From assembly GCA_030280995.1 (NCBI GenBank), contig JASXTE010000005.1:28057501-28121500 (forward strand): a stretch of 64,000 bases of DNA. Reading direction: 5' to 3'. Positions 48,008 through 60,899 of this stretch are shown here, piece by piece. The notes under the pieces are model-generated. The model made no database searches and was not told the DNA's origin. It saw nothing but the letters and a program-made list of their open reading frames with translations. This DNA is from Hemileia vastatrix (Eukaryota; Basidiomycota; Pucciniomycetes; Pucciniales; Zaghouaniaceae). Within the stretch, counting starts at the first letter, position 1; every line of letters starts with the position of its first letter. The position numbers were made by a program, and so were the translations under genes.

Positions 48008-48790
48008 ATGTCTCAACTTGATGTTATGTCTTGTTCCACTGAAGACTCATTGTTTGAATTTTCATCCCCTCTCCACCTCTCTCTCTCTCAATCTTTTGGC
48101 CTCCTCAATTTTGGCCCATTACACAGGTATTTTTTAAATTATTATTATCCATTTTTTTTTATGATTTGGCTTACATTCAATTTGGGTAGGAGTGCAATGG
48201 TTGATTTATCTTTGTTTTTTAACAATAATAATTCCTCTTTTGAAACAATCTTTCTATACAGCAACTCACAAGATTTTATTTGTGATATTTCTCCTCCATC
48301 TTTTTCTCCTCATGATGTTAATTCAGATGATGAAGCAGGTGAATGAATTTTGGTTGAAGTCACTGTTCAATACACATCATTATTTCCTGGATCCAAAAAA
48401 AAGAGCACCCACCAGTAAAGAAGTCAAAGTCACCAAAATTTAAAGACACCTCAGAGCTTGTGAAATAAATCATGTCTGAGCTAGGAATTCTCAGTTTTGT
48501 TTGAGACTTATCAAATGAGAACCTCACACAATTTAAGAGAAGTGCAATTTAGGATATTCATCAAGGGGAAAATGAGGGGTTTTCCAAATTTTCTGAGGAA
48601 AAAGAGGGAGAAGGTAAATTGTTTTGGCTTATCTGTGTAGCTCATACTACCACATTTGGTGCTTTACAAAAAATCAGTTGGAATCTGTTTAGGTTTTCAA
48701 AATTTTCCTTTAAGTTTGTAAAGATGTTCCTGAAAATCAAAGAGTCATTTTCCAATTGTCTCAAAAGGATTAAAGAGTTCTTACTGAGGT
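48008..48790 (+). pseudogene. degenerate multi-exon gene, 5' part
   Basis: ATG at 48008 begins a frame (MSQLDVMSCSTEDSLFEF). A 60-nt candidate intron with GTATTT..GGTAG lies near 48127-48187, and the frame continues to a Ser/Asp-rich segment at 48346. Further coding-like sequence with stops runs to about 48790 (for example ENEGFSKFSEEKEGEG and LKIKESFSNCLKRIKEF). I do not recognise the product. A TATATAAAATG sits at the start. The retroelement C is inserted right after TTACTGA at 48787, and similar-looking coding sequence resumes at 62.56 kb. Confidence 0.35.
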
Positions 48791-48792
48791 AT

Positions 48793-49091
48793 TTTTTAGA
48801 CCTAAGAGGACAGAATACTACTAGTGCTAACACTAGCCTAAGATGGGACTGACTATGCTGATACAGCAATGAGACTAACTAAGACTGAATATGTTGGGGC
48901 TACCAACATTGAGGGTTACAAATATGAGGGACTAACAAGTAAATGTATTACTACATAAGTTGTATGATGAGGAGCACCACACAGCATTTCCCCCATAAAA
49001 ACCCCATATGCAATATCCCTTTCTTCCACCCATTAAAATGCATAGCTCCCAAAATGCTCCTCCTCCTCACCTCTCAACCCAAATAATAACA
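48793..49091 (-). repeat. 3' LTR of element C
   Basis: About 299 bp; same family as 50919-51235, 58523-58840 and 62201-62496, all sharing GGACTGA.TAT, GAGACTAACTAAGACTG and a CCCATA(T/A)AA TATA-like box. Confidence 0.85.
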
Positions 49092-49134
49092 TTACCCCCT
49101 TTTTACCCCTCCTGCCTCCTGTGCTACTTCTTGA

Positions 49135-50918
49135 AATCCTTAACATTTCCCTTAGACTTATCTAAGTTCTCTACTGGCTCCAAAGATCTATCTCCTACTC
49201 CATAACCTTTCCAGTGCACCAGATAGTGAACCTTTCCCCAGTACACCTGCTTAGCAATAAACTTTTATACTTAAAATCCTCTACATTTCCAACATAGACT
49301 GGTGCTGGTGGCTCTTCTGGGAGCCCTGGTATTGTTATTCTTGATGCTTTGTGACCAAGGAGATATCAAACAATGGGTGAACTTTTCTCCTTAAAATTGG
49401 TAGTTCCTATTCATATTGAGATTCAGATATCTTGTGCCTGATCTTAAATAGGCCCATCTTCTTGTGATTTAGCTTGGCACTTGGGAATAATTTAGAAAAA
49501 AATTTTAAGCTTAGCCAAACCTTGTCACCTACCTGCAGCACCAAATTTTGAGCCTTCCCTTGATCATTATGGCATTTCATTGACTTCTGGGATATCTTGA
49601 GAGCTGCTTCTAATTCCTGCCATACAATTAGTATTTTCTGAATTTTTTCTTCAGCTTCTGGAATATGAAAAATTGATAGTTTAGCAATTGAGAATGTTGG
49701 GTGATATTGATAGTTGGAATAGAAAGGTGAAATTCTGGTTGCTGCATATGTCTGAGTTTTGTATGAAACTTTATCCAATGGAAGCAGCTGAACCAAAACA
49801 TCTTTCTGATAGTTAATGAAATGTCCCAGATATTTTTCAATTGCCTTATTCACTATCTCAGAGTTCCCATCAGTCTTTAGATGCCATGCTTTTGAAAAAA
49901 TGAGCTTAATGCTTAGTTTCTCATAAATTTCCTTTAACAAATTATAGCTGAAATTACTTCCCCTTTCTGATAATATACTTTCAGGTAATCCATGTAGCAT
50001 CCAGAAATTTTCCACCATTAAGTCTGCAATACCCTCTGATGTAACCTTTTCAGTTGTGGGGAAAAAGTACACCATCTTAGTGCAGTGGTCAACAACTGTG
50101 AGGATCACATTTTTTTGTTGTGTCTTGGGTAACTCCGCTATCAGGTCAAATGAGAGTTCCTTCCATACCTGCTTTCATATGCTTAAAAGGGTTAAAGGTG
50201 TGGCTGTAAGGCTGACCTTTTTTCTCTGGAAAGAGTCACATGCAGCTACATAGTGCTAGACATATGCCTGTATGGACTTCCAGTAAGATTTTCAATTCAC
50301 CAGATCCACTGTTTTTAGCGGTCCTGGGTGTCCTGCTATTGGGGAATTTTTCCTAGACTTGACCACCTTCCTCTTGAGCTCTTCATAATTTGGCACCACT
50401 ATCCTCCCATTCCAATACAGCACTTCTACTTCCAGGTGATACTCCTCCAATCCTTTACTTACCAATACCTCCTAAGATAACAGCTCCTTCACTAGCTCCT
50501 TCACTCCCTCATTCATTTCCTGCACCCTCTTTACCCATTCTATCAAATCTTCATCAAAAAACTCTACCTCATCTAGGATTATCCCCTCTTCAAGGTCCCC
50601 CTTCAACAAGGTTGCACCATCAGTATGCAGCTGGTCTGGTGCTGGGTTCAATTCAGGGTTTGTGATAGTGAATCAGGTTTTCCACTTTTCTTCCCTGGTC
50701 AAAATTTCATAAAAAATTAATTCTTCTTAGCAGTTCTGCCCAGCATTCTTTCCAGTTGGTCAACATTTTTGTTGTCAAAAAGGTTTCCAAATTTTTATGA
50801 TATGTGTAGATAACAGATTTTAAATGGTAAAATACCCCCTTCCAAGTAGTGGAACCATGTTCATACAGCTTCTACTAGTGCCAATAGTTCCTTATCATAT
50901 ATTTCATAGTTCCATTTC
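49135..50918 (-). pseudogene. element C: end of RNase H, integrase and chromodomain
   Basis: Read from right to left. RNase H end lies at about 50918-50750. Integrase follows: VVDHCTK gives the first catalytic Asp, SERGSNF replaces the usual SDRG so the second Asp is lost, and LKTDGNSE gives the Glu. A clear chromodomain (YLVHWKGYGVG..SLEPVENL) lies at about 49145-49215. The chromodomain is the best-preserved part. Chromodomains steer such elements to heterochromatin. Confidence 0.8.
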
Positions 50919-51235
50919 TGTTAAGCCCTAAGAAGGCAGACTACTACTGGTGCTAACACTAGCCTGAGATGGGACTGACTATGCTGAGTACAGCAGTGAG
51001 ACTAACTAAGACTGGCTATGTTGAGACTATCAACAGTGAGGGAAGGCTAGAATGACTATTCTGGAGACAGCAGTTATCCTAGAAAGTAATTAGATTAATA
51101 GATAAGTTGTCCAATGAGGAGTGCTCCGCAGTGCTTTCTCCATATAACCCCCTTATGAAATATTCCCTCTTCTGCCTCTCACAATGCATAGCTCCCATAG
51201 CACTCCTCCTCCTCACCTCTCAACCAAATCCTTAC
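50919..51235 (-). repeat. 3' LTR of element B
   Basis: Aligns along its length with 58523-58840; both carry an extra segment (GGTGGGACTAACTATTCTGG-like) missing from the LTRs of C. Confidence 0.85.
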
Positions 51236-51289
51236 ATTACCCCCTCTTTTACTCCTCCTTCCCCCTGCACTCCTTCTCAAACTCCTTCA

Positions 51290-53970
51290 AATTTTCCTTA
51301 GCATTCACCAAATTATCCTCCTGTTACCAAGACCTATCTTCAACCACATATCCTTTCAAATGCTTCAAGTACTGAACCTTTCCCCTGTAAACCCACTTAA
51401 AAACAACCTTTTCCACCTCAAACTCCTCTTTATATTCCACCTGGACTGGTGCTGGTGGCTCTTATGGACGTTCTGGGATTGTATCTTATCCAGGCTTTGT
51501 GAGCAATGAAATTCTGAAAACTGAATGTACTTTCCTCATTGAAATTGGTAGCTCTAGTTCATAAGCTGATTAAACTACCTTGTTTTTCACTTTGAATGGC
51601 CCCACTTTCTTGTGATCTAATTTAGCACTGGGACTTAATTCAGAAGGGAAACATGATCTTAGCCAAACCTTTTCACATACCTTTAGCGCACAATGCTGGG
51701 TCTTTCCTTGTTCATGATAATGCTTTATTGACTGCTGAGATAATTTGAGAGCTTCTTCTTGTTCTTGACATTGTAGAAAGACTCTTACAGTCACCTTTCT
51801 GTAAGCGGAATTGAGGGGAGTTGCATAAACCAAAGAAAGCCCTGTCCCTTTAAGTAAATAAAGATTTCACAATTAACTAAGCTTCAACCTCTACTTGTTA
51901 TGAAATGACTAATAAACTATTTTTTATTAATGGTATTGAGATGTAGAATCGGTGTTTTTAATATTGAGGGTAAGCAAAATAACAAAGAAGCTGTATTTAG
52001 AATAGTTATTTAAATGATTGAATATTATATTTTTATGAAGATTTTATTTTTATAAGCTTTAGTTTTTATATTCAGATCCCTGATAATGAGACCTTTAAAA
52101 TGGTACCCTATATGTTATTATATGTGATGATGAGTGTAATTAATAAAATGTTATATAAAAGTGTTATATTTATAAGGGTATTACAATTTATAATTTGTTA
52201 TGTAAAATAATAATGATTGTTGTAATATGTGTTGTTGTTGTTAATGATTAAGTTGTATTTTGTTAGATTTCTCTCTATCTAATTTTGAGTCTACATTCTT
52301 TATATGCATAGTATGTCACATGCCCTATTTTCCCTTACTGGAGCATCCTGGATCTCATATGGAGCTCTTCCAGAGATCACTGGAGTTTGTACAGAGTTTG
52401 TTTCGAGCATTCCGGAGCTTTTACAGACTTCTGGACTTGATTAGAACCTTAAAATACTAATAAAAAATTTAGAAAAATTATAGACAATAGAGCTACTTCT
52501 CCTTTATAGTCCATTCTATTTTTTGTAGTCTGCGCAGCCCTATTCACCTAGTAAAGAATTTTCAAAGTTGAGAAAATTATGAGAAATGAAAAATAACCAA
52601 AAATACATTATAAAATTATTAAAAATAGTAGAAAGATAATAAAATATCCAAACAACTTTGCAAAGGTTCTTGAGACTCCTGAATTTAATTTTTATGCACT
52701 TTTAGACCTATACTTGCATTTTCTAACTATTAATTATTTGTTTAATCTTGACTCATAAAATTAACCCTTTTTAAAACCAATTTTAATACTCATTCTTTTA
52801 AATATAACCATTTTAAAATTAGATTGGATTTTCCAATCTCAATAATCAACTCCAAAAAATCCACTTTTAATAAAATTTAGTGCCCTACTAAACTTTAGAC
52901 TGCCACAACATATAATAAATATTCTTTAAATCAGATCTTCAGCTTCTGGGACTTGTAACATCGATGGGGTACCAATTGAGAATGTTTGGTGATATCCATA
53001 GTTGGCATAAAAAGGTGAAACACCCTTTTCAGAATCTATCTGGTTATTGTATGAGGATTCAGCCAGTGGTAACAGCTGAACCCAATCATCTTGCTGATAG
53101 TTAATGAAATGGCACAAATATTCTTCAATTTACTTATTCACTATCTCAGATTACCCATCAGTCTGTGGATGCTGTGCTGTTGACAAGATGGGCTTAATTT
53201 TCAGTTGCTCATACATTGCTTTTAACTGCTTAGAGCTGAAATTACTTTGCCTATCTGATACTATACTTTTGGGCAATCCATGTAATTTCAAGACATCTGC
53301 CACCATTAAATCTGCAATACCCTCTGATGTAACTTTGGTAGTGGCTGGGACAAAGTGTGCCATCTTGGTGCAGAAGTCAACTACTGTGAGGATAGCATTC
53401 TTTCCTTGAGACCTGGTAAATTCCACTATAAGATTATAGAAAATCTCCCTCCATGGCTTCTTGGAAGTTTTTAGCGGGTTAAGTGGTGTTGTTGTTGGAC
53501 TAACCTTTTTCCTCTGGCAAGAGTCACTTTCTGCTACATAGAGATGGATGTATGCCTTCATGGACTTCCAGTTAAAGCTACAATTCACCAGCTCCATAGT
53601 CTTCAGAGGCCCTGCATGTCCTGAAATTGGGAAATAATGCCTTGATTTGACCACCTGCCTCATGAGATCCTCAACATTTGGCCACACTATCCTCCCATTC
53701 AAATACAGCACTCCTCCAATACTTTCCTTACCAATACCTCCTTTGATAGAAGTGCCTTCAACAAATATTGCATTCCTTCATCCTTTTCCTGCCCCCTTAC
53801 CGCTTCCATCAAATCCTTATCCCCCAATTCCACCTTGTCTAGGATTACCCCCTCTTCAAGGCCCCCCTTCAATAATGTTGCACCAACAGTATGTAGCTGG
53901 CCTGGTTCTGGGCCTAAGTCAGGACATTGTGATAGTGCATCAGGTTTTCCACTTTTCTTCCCTGGTTGGA
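51290..53970 (-). pseudogene. element B: integrase and chromodomain remnant
   Basis: Integrase core at 53711-53151 shows HYFPISGHAG, VVDFCTK, SDRQSNFSS and HPQTDG. Its end (VSPFYANYGYHQTFS) lies at about 53040-52960 and continues at 51770 beyond a solo-LTR-like insertion. A worn chromodomain (YLKHLKGYVVEDRSW then stop) is at about 51315-51380. Stops are frequent. Confidence 0.8.
51772..52907. mobile_element. solo LTR (1.1 kb) inserted in element B
   Basis: Starts TGTAGAAAG and ends TGCCACA, flanked by ACAT on both sides (51768-51771 and 52908-52911). Removing it joins the integrase frame of B. The start contains the hairpin CTTACAG/CTGTAAG. The same start block recurs at 63.6 kb. No coding region. 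Confidence 0.75.
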
Positions 53971-54023
53971 ATGTAAAAACAGAATTAATGCTGCTCAGAA
54001 GTTCTTCCCAGCTTGCCTGCCAG

Positions 54024-55267
54024 TGCAGTACACATCTTGCAGTAACACAGCAAACACAAAAATGGGGCTGCTAGGAAAGATGGTTATGGAAGTGCAAAAA
54101 AGGGGTCTTCAAAAGTGCAGAAAAATTAGACTCTTAATGCACAGTTTTTTGTGTACAATGGATATACAAGCTGCGGGAAGTAAAAATTAGAGGAAAGTGC
54201 ATTCTGGACTATAAGACAAGAGTATATGGTATGTACTTGAGAAAGAAATGGCTAGCACTAGAAGAATAATATAGATTTAAGAGGCAGAAACAAGTGAGGG
54301 TATGAGTTTCACACTTAGATGCCATGATTCTTAGATGTAAGCTACAAATGCTCATTTCTGATAGAAACCTGTTGGAGAAAGAAGGTAGCACTAGAAGAAC
54401 AAGAAATTAAAAAGCGGGTCAATAAGCAGCACGCAACAATAGGAAAAATAAAAGTAAGACTTGAGATAAGGAAGGGTACTTAGCGCAAAGGGGTTAAAAA
54501 TTAGTGGATACTCACATCGAAAGCACTGGTTATTAAAATAGGTATGGAAGGTGTTACTGTACCTATTATTTAGTCAGGAATCTCAAGAAGCATAGGGTAT
54601 GTACAAAAATGTGGAACATCAGGCACTAATAGTTGCTCTTTCGTAAATGTTTCAGGCACTATTAGGAGAAATAATTATGCTAACAATTGTACATAGATTA
54701 TTGAGATACTTAGTCACTGTTTGATAATCTTGTACTAGCACTAAACATGTGTAGGAAAGCCAGTAGGGAAAAAGAGCACAGGGGAAGGGCACTGAACATA
54801 CAAGGTATATAAAAGAGAGCTCAATTTTAAAAAAGTGCTGTGAAGAAAGTGGTGTAAATTTATAATTGATATGTAGATAAGGAAACATAGGTATATTAAT
54901 TTTTTTTGTACATAATGGGTGGGCATACCAGAAGTAGCATTGTGGAGTTATTTTATTACTACAGTAACGATAGTATTAGATAGAGTACTTCAAGTGGGAG
55001 TGACTGAGAGTACTAGCACTTATTGAGAATAGATCAAGCCAACAGATAGATTACTTATATTAAAATATCTTTAAAGATCTCTACAAATTGATTCTACTTT
55101 TTTCTTCTTAAATATATATATAACCACACTTACAATACGTGCTTTCACTGTCTTTTCAAAATTAGAGTGGCATGTGCTTCTTTTTTAAAAATAGTTTTTT
55201 TGGAAAGGAGAAACAACCCATCTTGGATTGTTTCTATAGCTTAGTATTATAGAAAATATTTTCTACA
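54024..55267. mobile_element. TG..CA insertion (1.24 kb) in element B, probably another solo LTR
   Basis: Starts TGCAGTAC and ends TTCTACA, flanked by CCAG on both sides (54020-54023 and 55268-55271). The corresponding place in element C (about 50750) has no insertion. No coding region. Confidence 0.65.
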
Positions 55268-56900
55268 CCAGCAGGTCAATTTTTTAGTGGTCTGAAAGGT
55301 TTCCAAGTTTTTATCATCTGTGTAAATAACAACTTGTAACTGGTAAGGCCCTCCTTCTAAATAGTGGCACCAGGAGCATACCACTTTTCCTAGTGACAAT
55401 AACTCCTTATCCTATATTTCATAGTTTAATTTGGCACCTAGAAGTGTTTGTGACAAATGAAGTGCTGGGTGTAAGACATTTTCAGTATTGTATTGGAATA
55501 ATACTGCACCTAGTGCTAAATCTGAGTATTTACATTCCAGAACAAATGGCTTTTATAAGTCAGGGATTTCAAGAATAGGGGCTGTCACAAATTGTCTTTT
55601 AAGGTAGTCTTACACATCTTGTTGGCTACATGTCCAGATAAATTTGGCTTCTTTCTTTGTAAGGTCATGTAATGGTTGGAAAATGTGGGAGTAATTGTCA
55701 ACAAAACAGTGGTAATAATTTTCAAAGCCTAAAAATTACTGGATCTCCTTTACTGATCCTGGTGTTCACCATTATGTTACTGTTTTTACTCTCTCCTGGC
55801 CCATTTACACCCTATTCTTTGAAATGACCACACCTAGTCTGGGGATTTCACTCACTGAGAAGATAAATTTCTCTGGTTTCAACCATACCTGGGCTTCCTT
55901 CAAGCACTGAAAACAGTCCTTTACATGTATCTGGTGTTCCTTCATTGAGCTAAAGTAAATCAGGATGCTTTCCAGGTATACTGCTACATCTATTCCTATT
56001 ATTTCTCTAAAGATGCTGTTGGTGAAGTGTTTGAAAGTGGCAGGCACATTAAATGGACCAAATGTCATTGAAAACCATTCAAAATGACCAAATTTAGTGC
56101 TGAATGTCATTTTGTGTTCATCAACTTCTTTTACACAGATTTTGTGGTAACCTTCCATAAGATCTAAAGATGTGAAGATATCTGCACCTTGAATACTTTC
56201 AGCTAGCTCTTTAGTCAAAGGAAGGGGGTATCTGTTCTTTACTGTCAAAGACTTTAACCTTCCAAAATCCATGCAAGGTCTTAGCAAACCATCCTTTTTT
56301 CATGCAAAGATCACAGGGGCTGCCCAATAAAATTTTGATCCTCTGATGAAAACAACTTCAAATTTTCATAAATCATCTCTTTTAGTGCTGTTGACTCCAA
56401 TATTGACTCTGAGATTATGCAGCTAAATTGAAGAGTTGAACCTGGCATCAGATCAACAGCAAAGTCATATGGTTGATGAGGTTTCAGGTTTTTTACTTGT
56501 CCTTCTTCAAAAAGTGGTAAGAACTCCCAATAGGCTTCAGGGATAATTTCCTTGAGGATTTTTGTTGGCTTTGAGAACTGGACCTAAGCTGAAATCTAGC
56601 CAGATATATACCATCTGTTGTATCACATTCCATTTCTTCCTCTTCCTCCAGTGCTCCTTCCAAGTCCTGAAACTTAGCATCAAGAGAGAGTTTCAGCTCT
56701 TGTGGAAAGTCTACTGATGACAATAAATCACCAGGAGACTTTCCATGAGGGCACCCTGACACCTGAAGGGGCCAGGGTGCAAATTCTTTCCCTGTGCCAG
56801 CCAACTTTCCATCTTCTGCCTTCTACTCCTTTTGGTGCCTTTTATCTCTTCTTTGGTCCTCTCTGGAGCTCTCTGCTGGTGACCCATCCCCAGCCTGCTG
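55268..56900 (-). pseudogene. element B: reverse transcriptase and RNase H
   Basis: RT at 56287-55805 has [32 protein letters not shown] and FGPFNVPATF. The catalytic YLDD is changed to YLES (55967-55978), so this RT is dead even apart from stops. RNase H follows to about 55290. Confidence 0.85.
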
Positions 56901-57039
56901 CTTAGAATAAAAAGAAAGCAAAATTTCTGGTGGAAGGTCAAATAATGATAAAAAAAAGCAGAGGACTTTCTGGGATGGGCCCCTGACCCCTAAAGGGGCC
57001 AGGGGGCCAATACTTTAGTGTCAGAGTTTCATTTACTTT

Positions 57040-58426
57040 TCATCTGAACCATCTTTTCCTTCCAGTCAATGTGTGGGTTGTATTGGTCTACCCATTTCAT
57101 ACCCAGTAACAAGTTGTACTAGTCCTTCAGCTTTGTTGCATATGACTTGCATTGAAATTTCCTTCCATCACCCAGAATCTGCATGAAATTGTCTCTTTTA
57201 CTTCTCCTCCCCCACTTGGGGATCTGTCAAAAATAATTAGATGCCTAGGGTGGTCTAATTTTTATTTTAATTTTTTTTTGTGAAAAATTATTAGAAATAA
57301 AACAGTTTGTGGCCCCACAGTCCAGTAGGGCTTGTACTTTTTTTGTGGCATCTTGGGTCATTAAAGGAAAGTTCAGTATAATACAATTATCATTTACTTC
57401 AAGTGGCTTACACACTGATAACTCTTCTACTGAATTCCCCTTATTATTTCCCTTTGATCCACTCAAGGAGGCAACAAACCTTCACTCTGGAGTGCTGTAT
57501 TTTACCTGTGCCTTACCTGTTCTATCTTTCATCTCACTAACCCTAATTTTTACCCTACACTCCCTTGCTAGATGACCAGACCTCCCACATTGGAGGCAAA
57601 GCCCTCTGCTTATACGCCTCTGGTATTCCTCATCTCACATATCCTCCTCTTCCCATTAGTGCCGTGTGCATTAACTGCATCAATGTCCATGGCATTTGGG
57701 TCCCTGGCACTGGCTCCACTTGATAAGGCATAGTTTTGCCACTGAAGAGCTCCACTCCAACCATCCATTTTCTGATGTGTAAATTTGTGATAAATTTGGA
57801 TGGTGAGTTACATAAGCACTTTGAGGGAAGTGGAAAAGGGTGACTGATTAGGGTGTTCCTAATTTTTTGCAAGTGCCCATTTCTAAAGAGAAACATGAGT
57901 GCTCATTCTCCCCATGTTTTAACATAGCTGCTGTGGCCCCAGAATTCTGAAAAACACTTGGAAACAGAGTGTTTCTTTTTTAACTGGTTGAGAGAATGCT
58001 CCAAGGCTGTGACCACATTGGGGTCACCAAATGCTAATTAAAATTCCCCCATGAACTGATGGAAATCTGTTTACAACTTACCATTCACAAGGAGTTCTTT
58101 GTATATGGCCTCTCTCAGAGCACTGCATCATCTGTGAGGTACAAGATTGCAAACCCAATTTTTTATTTCTCATCTGGAAACTGATGACTGTTGATCAGGA
58201 AAAAAATGTTTTCCTGCAATACGTACTTATCTGCTTGGGGACCTCACTTTCCATTGAAGATTTCTGGGACTGAAATCTTTGGGCCTTTAACAAGTGGTGC
58301 TGGTGTCCTAGGTGGTTCCTGTGCCTTGGCTTCAGTAGTGTCCAGCTCTTTATCCATGGGGCCACAATATGAGAGCTGTTCCTCCACTAGACTTTCTTGA
58401 GTCTGGAATTTTGTTCTTGAAAGCAT
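57040..58426 (-). pseudogene. element B: gag with zinc knuckle, and protease
   Basis: The gag N-terminus starts near 58426 and has PLVKGPKISVPEIFNGK. An intact CCHC zinc knuckle, CLQCGRSGHLAREC, is at about 57560-57605. The protease site reads LLDCGAT (about 57315-57335), with Cys in place of the usual Ser/Thr. Frames are broken between the parts. Confidence 0.75.
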
Positions 58427-58522
58427 GCCATTTACTCTTGCATTTCAGCAAGGATTGTTGCCTCAGGTTGACCTGAGAGGTCCTTTGTTCTTTGGTAGTG
58501 TTCCAATTAAGATCAGACACAA

Positions 58523-58840
58523 TGTTAAGACCTAAGAAGGGGGACTATTAATTGTGCTGACACTAACCTGAGACAGGACTGACTATTCTGAGTACAGTAG
58601 TGAGACTAACTAAGACTGACTATGTTGAGACTATCAACAGTGAGTGAAGGTGGGACTAACTATTCTGGATACAGAAATGAGACTAGAGAGTAATTAAATT
58701 ACTAGATAAGTTTTCTGATGAGGAGCGCTCCACAGCACTTGCCCCATATAACCCCCTTATGCAATATTCCCTCTTCCGCCTTTAAAAATACATAGTGCCC
58801 ATAGCACTCCTCCCCCTCACCTCTCAACCAAATAATAACA
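58523..58840 (-). repeat. 5' LTR of element B
   Basis: Partner of 50919-51235. The minus-strand sequence next to it (TTGTGTCTGATC) is the likely primer-binding site region. Confidence 0.85.
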
Positions 58841-60130
58841 GTTTGGCACCTAGAAGTGTACACAAAAAATATTCTAGAGGGTGTGAGATGCTTTCAGTGT
58901 AATATTGGGATAATACATCACCTAATGAAAATTGTGATAAGTCACATTCCAGAACAAGTGGCTTTAGTAAGTCTGAGATGGAAAGAATTGGTGCTGTCAC
59001 AAATTGACTTTTCAAGTAATCAAAAGCATCTTTTTGGCTACTTGTTCAATTTAATTTGGCTTCTGTCTTTGTGAGGTTGTGAAGTGGGCAGCAGATGTGA
59101 GAATAGTTTTCAATAAAGTGGCACTAAAGCTTTGCAAAACCTAAGAATGACTGGAGCTCCTTTACTGATGTTGAGGTTGGCCACTATATTACTTCCTTTA
59201 CCTTCTGCTTGTCCATACACACCCTATCCTTTGAAATGATTATACCTATAAAGGGGATTTCACTAACTGAGAAAACACATTTTTCAAGTTATAACCATAC
59301 TTGTGCCTCTCTCAAGCACTGTAAATAATACTTCACTTGAAACTGATGTTCTTCTTTAGATTTGTAGTAATACAAGATATCATCTAGATAAACTTCCACA
59401 TCTATCACCATTATATCTCAGAAGATGCTTTTGGTGAAGTGTTGGAAAGTGAAAGGCATATTTCAGGGACCAAAATGCATTACCAACCATACAAAATGAC
59501 CAAAATTAGTGCACAAAGCCAGTTTATGTTCATCTCCTTCATTCACACATATGTTGTGGTAGACTGACCTAAGATCTAGGGATATGAAGATATCTGAACC
59601 CTAAAGACTATCAATTAGCTCACTAGTCAAAGGAAGTGGATATCTGTTCTTTACCATTAGAACATATAATCTTCTAAAATCTATGCAAGGTCTCAATGAC
59701 CCATCCTTTTTTCCTGAAAAGATCACAGAGGCACCCAGGGAAATTTTGATTCTCTGATGAGTCCATTTTTTAAATTATCATCAATCATCTCTTTTAGTGC
59801 TGTTGAATTCAAGGTTGAAAATGGGATTATGCGGCTAAATTGAGGAGTTTTGCCTGGCATAATATCAATGGAAAAGTTGTACAGTCAGAGGGGTGGAAGG
59901 GTCTTGTCTTTTCCATCTTCAAAAAGTGGTAAGAATTCCCAATAATCTACAGGGGCCATTTCCTTGAGACTTTTTGTTGGCTTTGAGGACTTGACCTTGG
60001 TTTCAATCTTGGCCAATATGTTCCATGCTGTTGTGTTGCATTCCAGCTCCTATACTTCCACTAGTTCCCCCTCCAAGTCCTGAAACTTAGAATCAAGAGA
60101 AAGTTTCAGTTCTTGCGGAAAGTCTACTGA
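58841..60130 (-). pseudogene. element C: reverse transcriptase and start of RNase H
   Basis: RT retains YLDD at 59379-59390, unlike B. RNase H start (LVLECDLSQFSLGDVLSQ) is at about 58960-58905 and is cut at 58841 by B. Multiple stops. Confidence 0.75.
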
Positions 60131-60153
60131 TGATAATAAAACACCAGGAGACA

Positions 60154-60400
60154 CTACGCAATATAGGGGGTGGACTTGCTAGCAAGTCCCCAACCTGAAC
60201 TCAGAAGGAACTCAGATGGAACTCAGACTGAACTCATACTGAGCTCTACTTGAAGAACCACCTAAAACTGTTCTGCTGAGTGGTGCTCATCCCTTATTGT
60301 ATGGTTCCTTTATCAATAGCTCAATGTTTGTTCAATCTGTGGTGAATTTGAATCCAAGGTTGCGGACTTGCTAACAAGTCCGCCCCCCATATTGCGCGGT
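60154..60400. mobile_element. 247-bp MITE with palindrome-tipped terminal inverted repeats, in element C
   Basis: Flanked by GAGAC on both sides (60149-60153 and 60401-60405). Terminal repeats of about 43 bp start ACTACGCAATATAGGGGG (left) and ACCGCGCAATATGGGGGG (right, reverse complement). Each contains the palindrome GGACTTGCTAGCAAGTCC or its one-base variant, then CAACCT. The inner left part has five 11-bp repeats of the form (C/G)GAACTCAGA. Removing it restores CACCAGGAGACTTTCCA as in element B at 56730. The superfamily is unknown to me. Confidence 0.85.
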
Positions 60401-60899
60401 GAGACTTTCCAGGAGGGGAAAGGGTGAAAATTTTTCTCTGTGCCATCCACTTTTCCATTTTCTTCCTTCCCCCTTCTCAGTTGTGCCTCCTCCTACTCTT
60501 GGTAAGCTTTATCCCCTTTCTAGTTTTCTCTGGCTCTCCCCATTAGTTACTCATCCTCAGCCTGCTACTTAGAATCAAGAGGAAGCATCAGTTTTGGTGG
60601 AAAGCTAACTGATAATAAAAAAACATCTAAAGACTTGCCAGTATGGGCCCTTGACCCCTTAAGGGGTCAGGGGGCTGATACTTTAGTAGCAGTGTTTCCT
60701 TTCCTTCCCATTCAAACTGTCTTTTCTTTCCAGTCAATATGTGGGTTGTAATATTCCAGCCATGTCATCCCCATCACAATGTCATACTGGTAATTCAGTT
60801 TTGTCACATATTCCTTTCACTTAGCTTCCCTTCCATTGCACCAGAATTTTAAACAAACATTTTCTTTTACTTCTTCTCACCCACATGTTGATCCATAAA

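Larger units (their letters stand above)
50919..58840 (-). mobile_element. Ty3/Gypsy chromovirus B, nested in element C
   Basis: LTRs 50919-51235 (317 bp) and 58523-58840 (318 bp) start TGTTAAG and end TTACA or TAACA. Left flank ATTTC and right flank GTTTG fit a decayed ATTTG duplication. Joining the flanks restores the RNase H region of C (CATAGTT..ATTTGGCACC, as in B itself near 55430). B therefore inserted after C. Confidence 0.85.
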
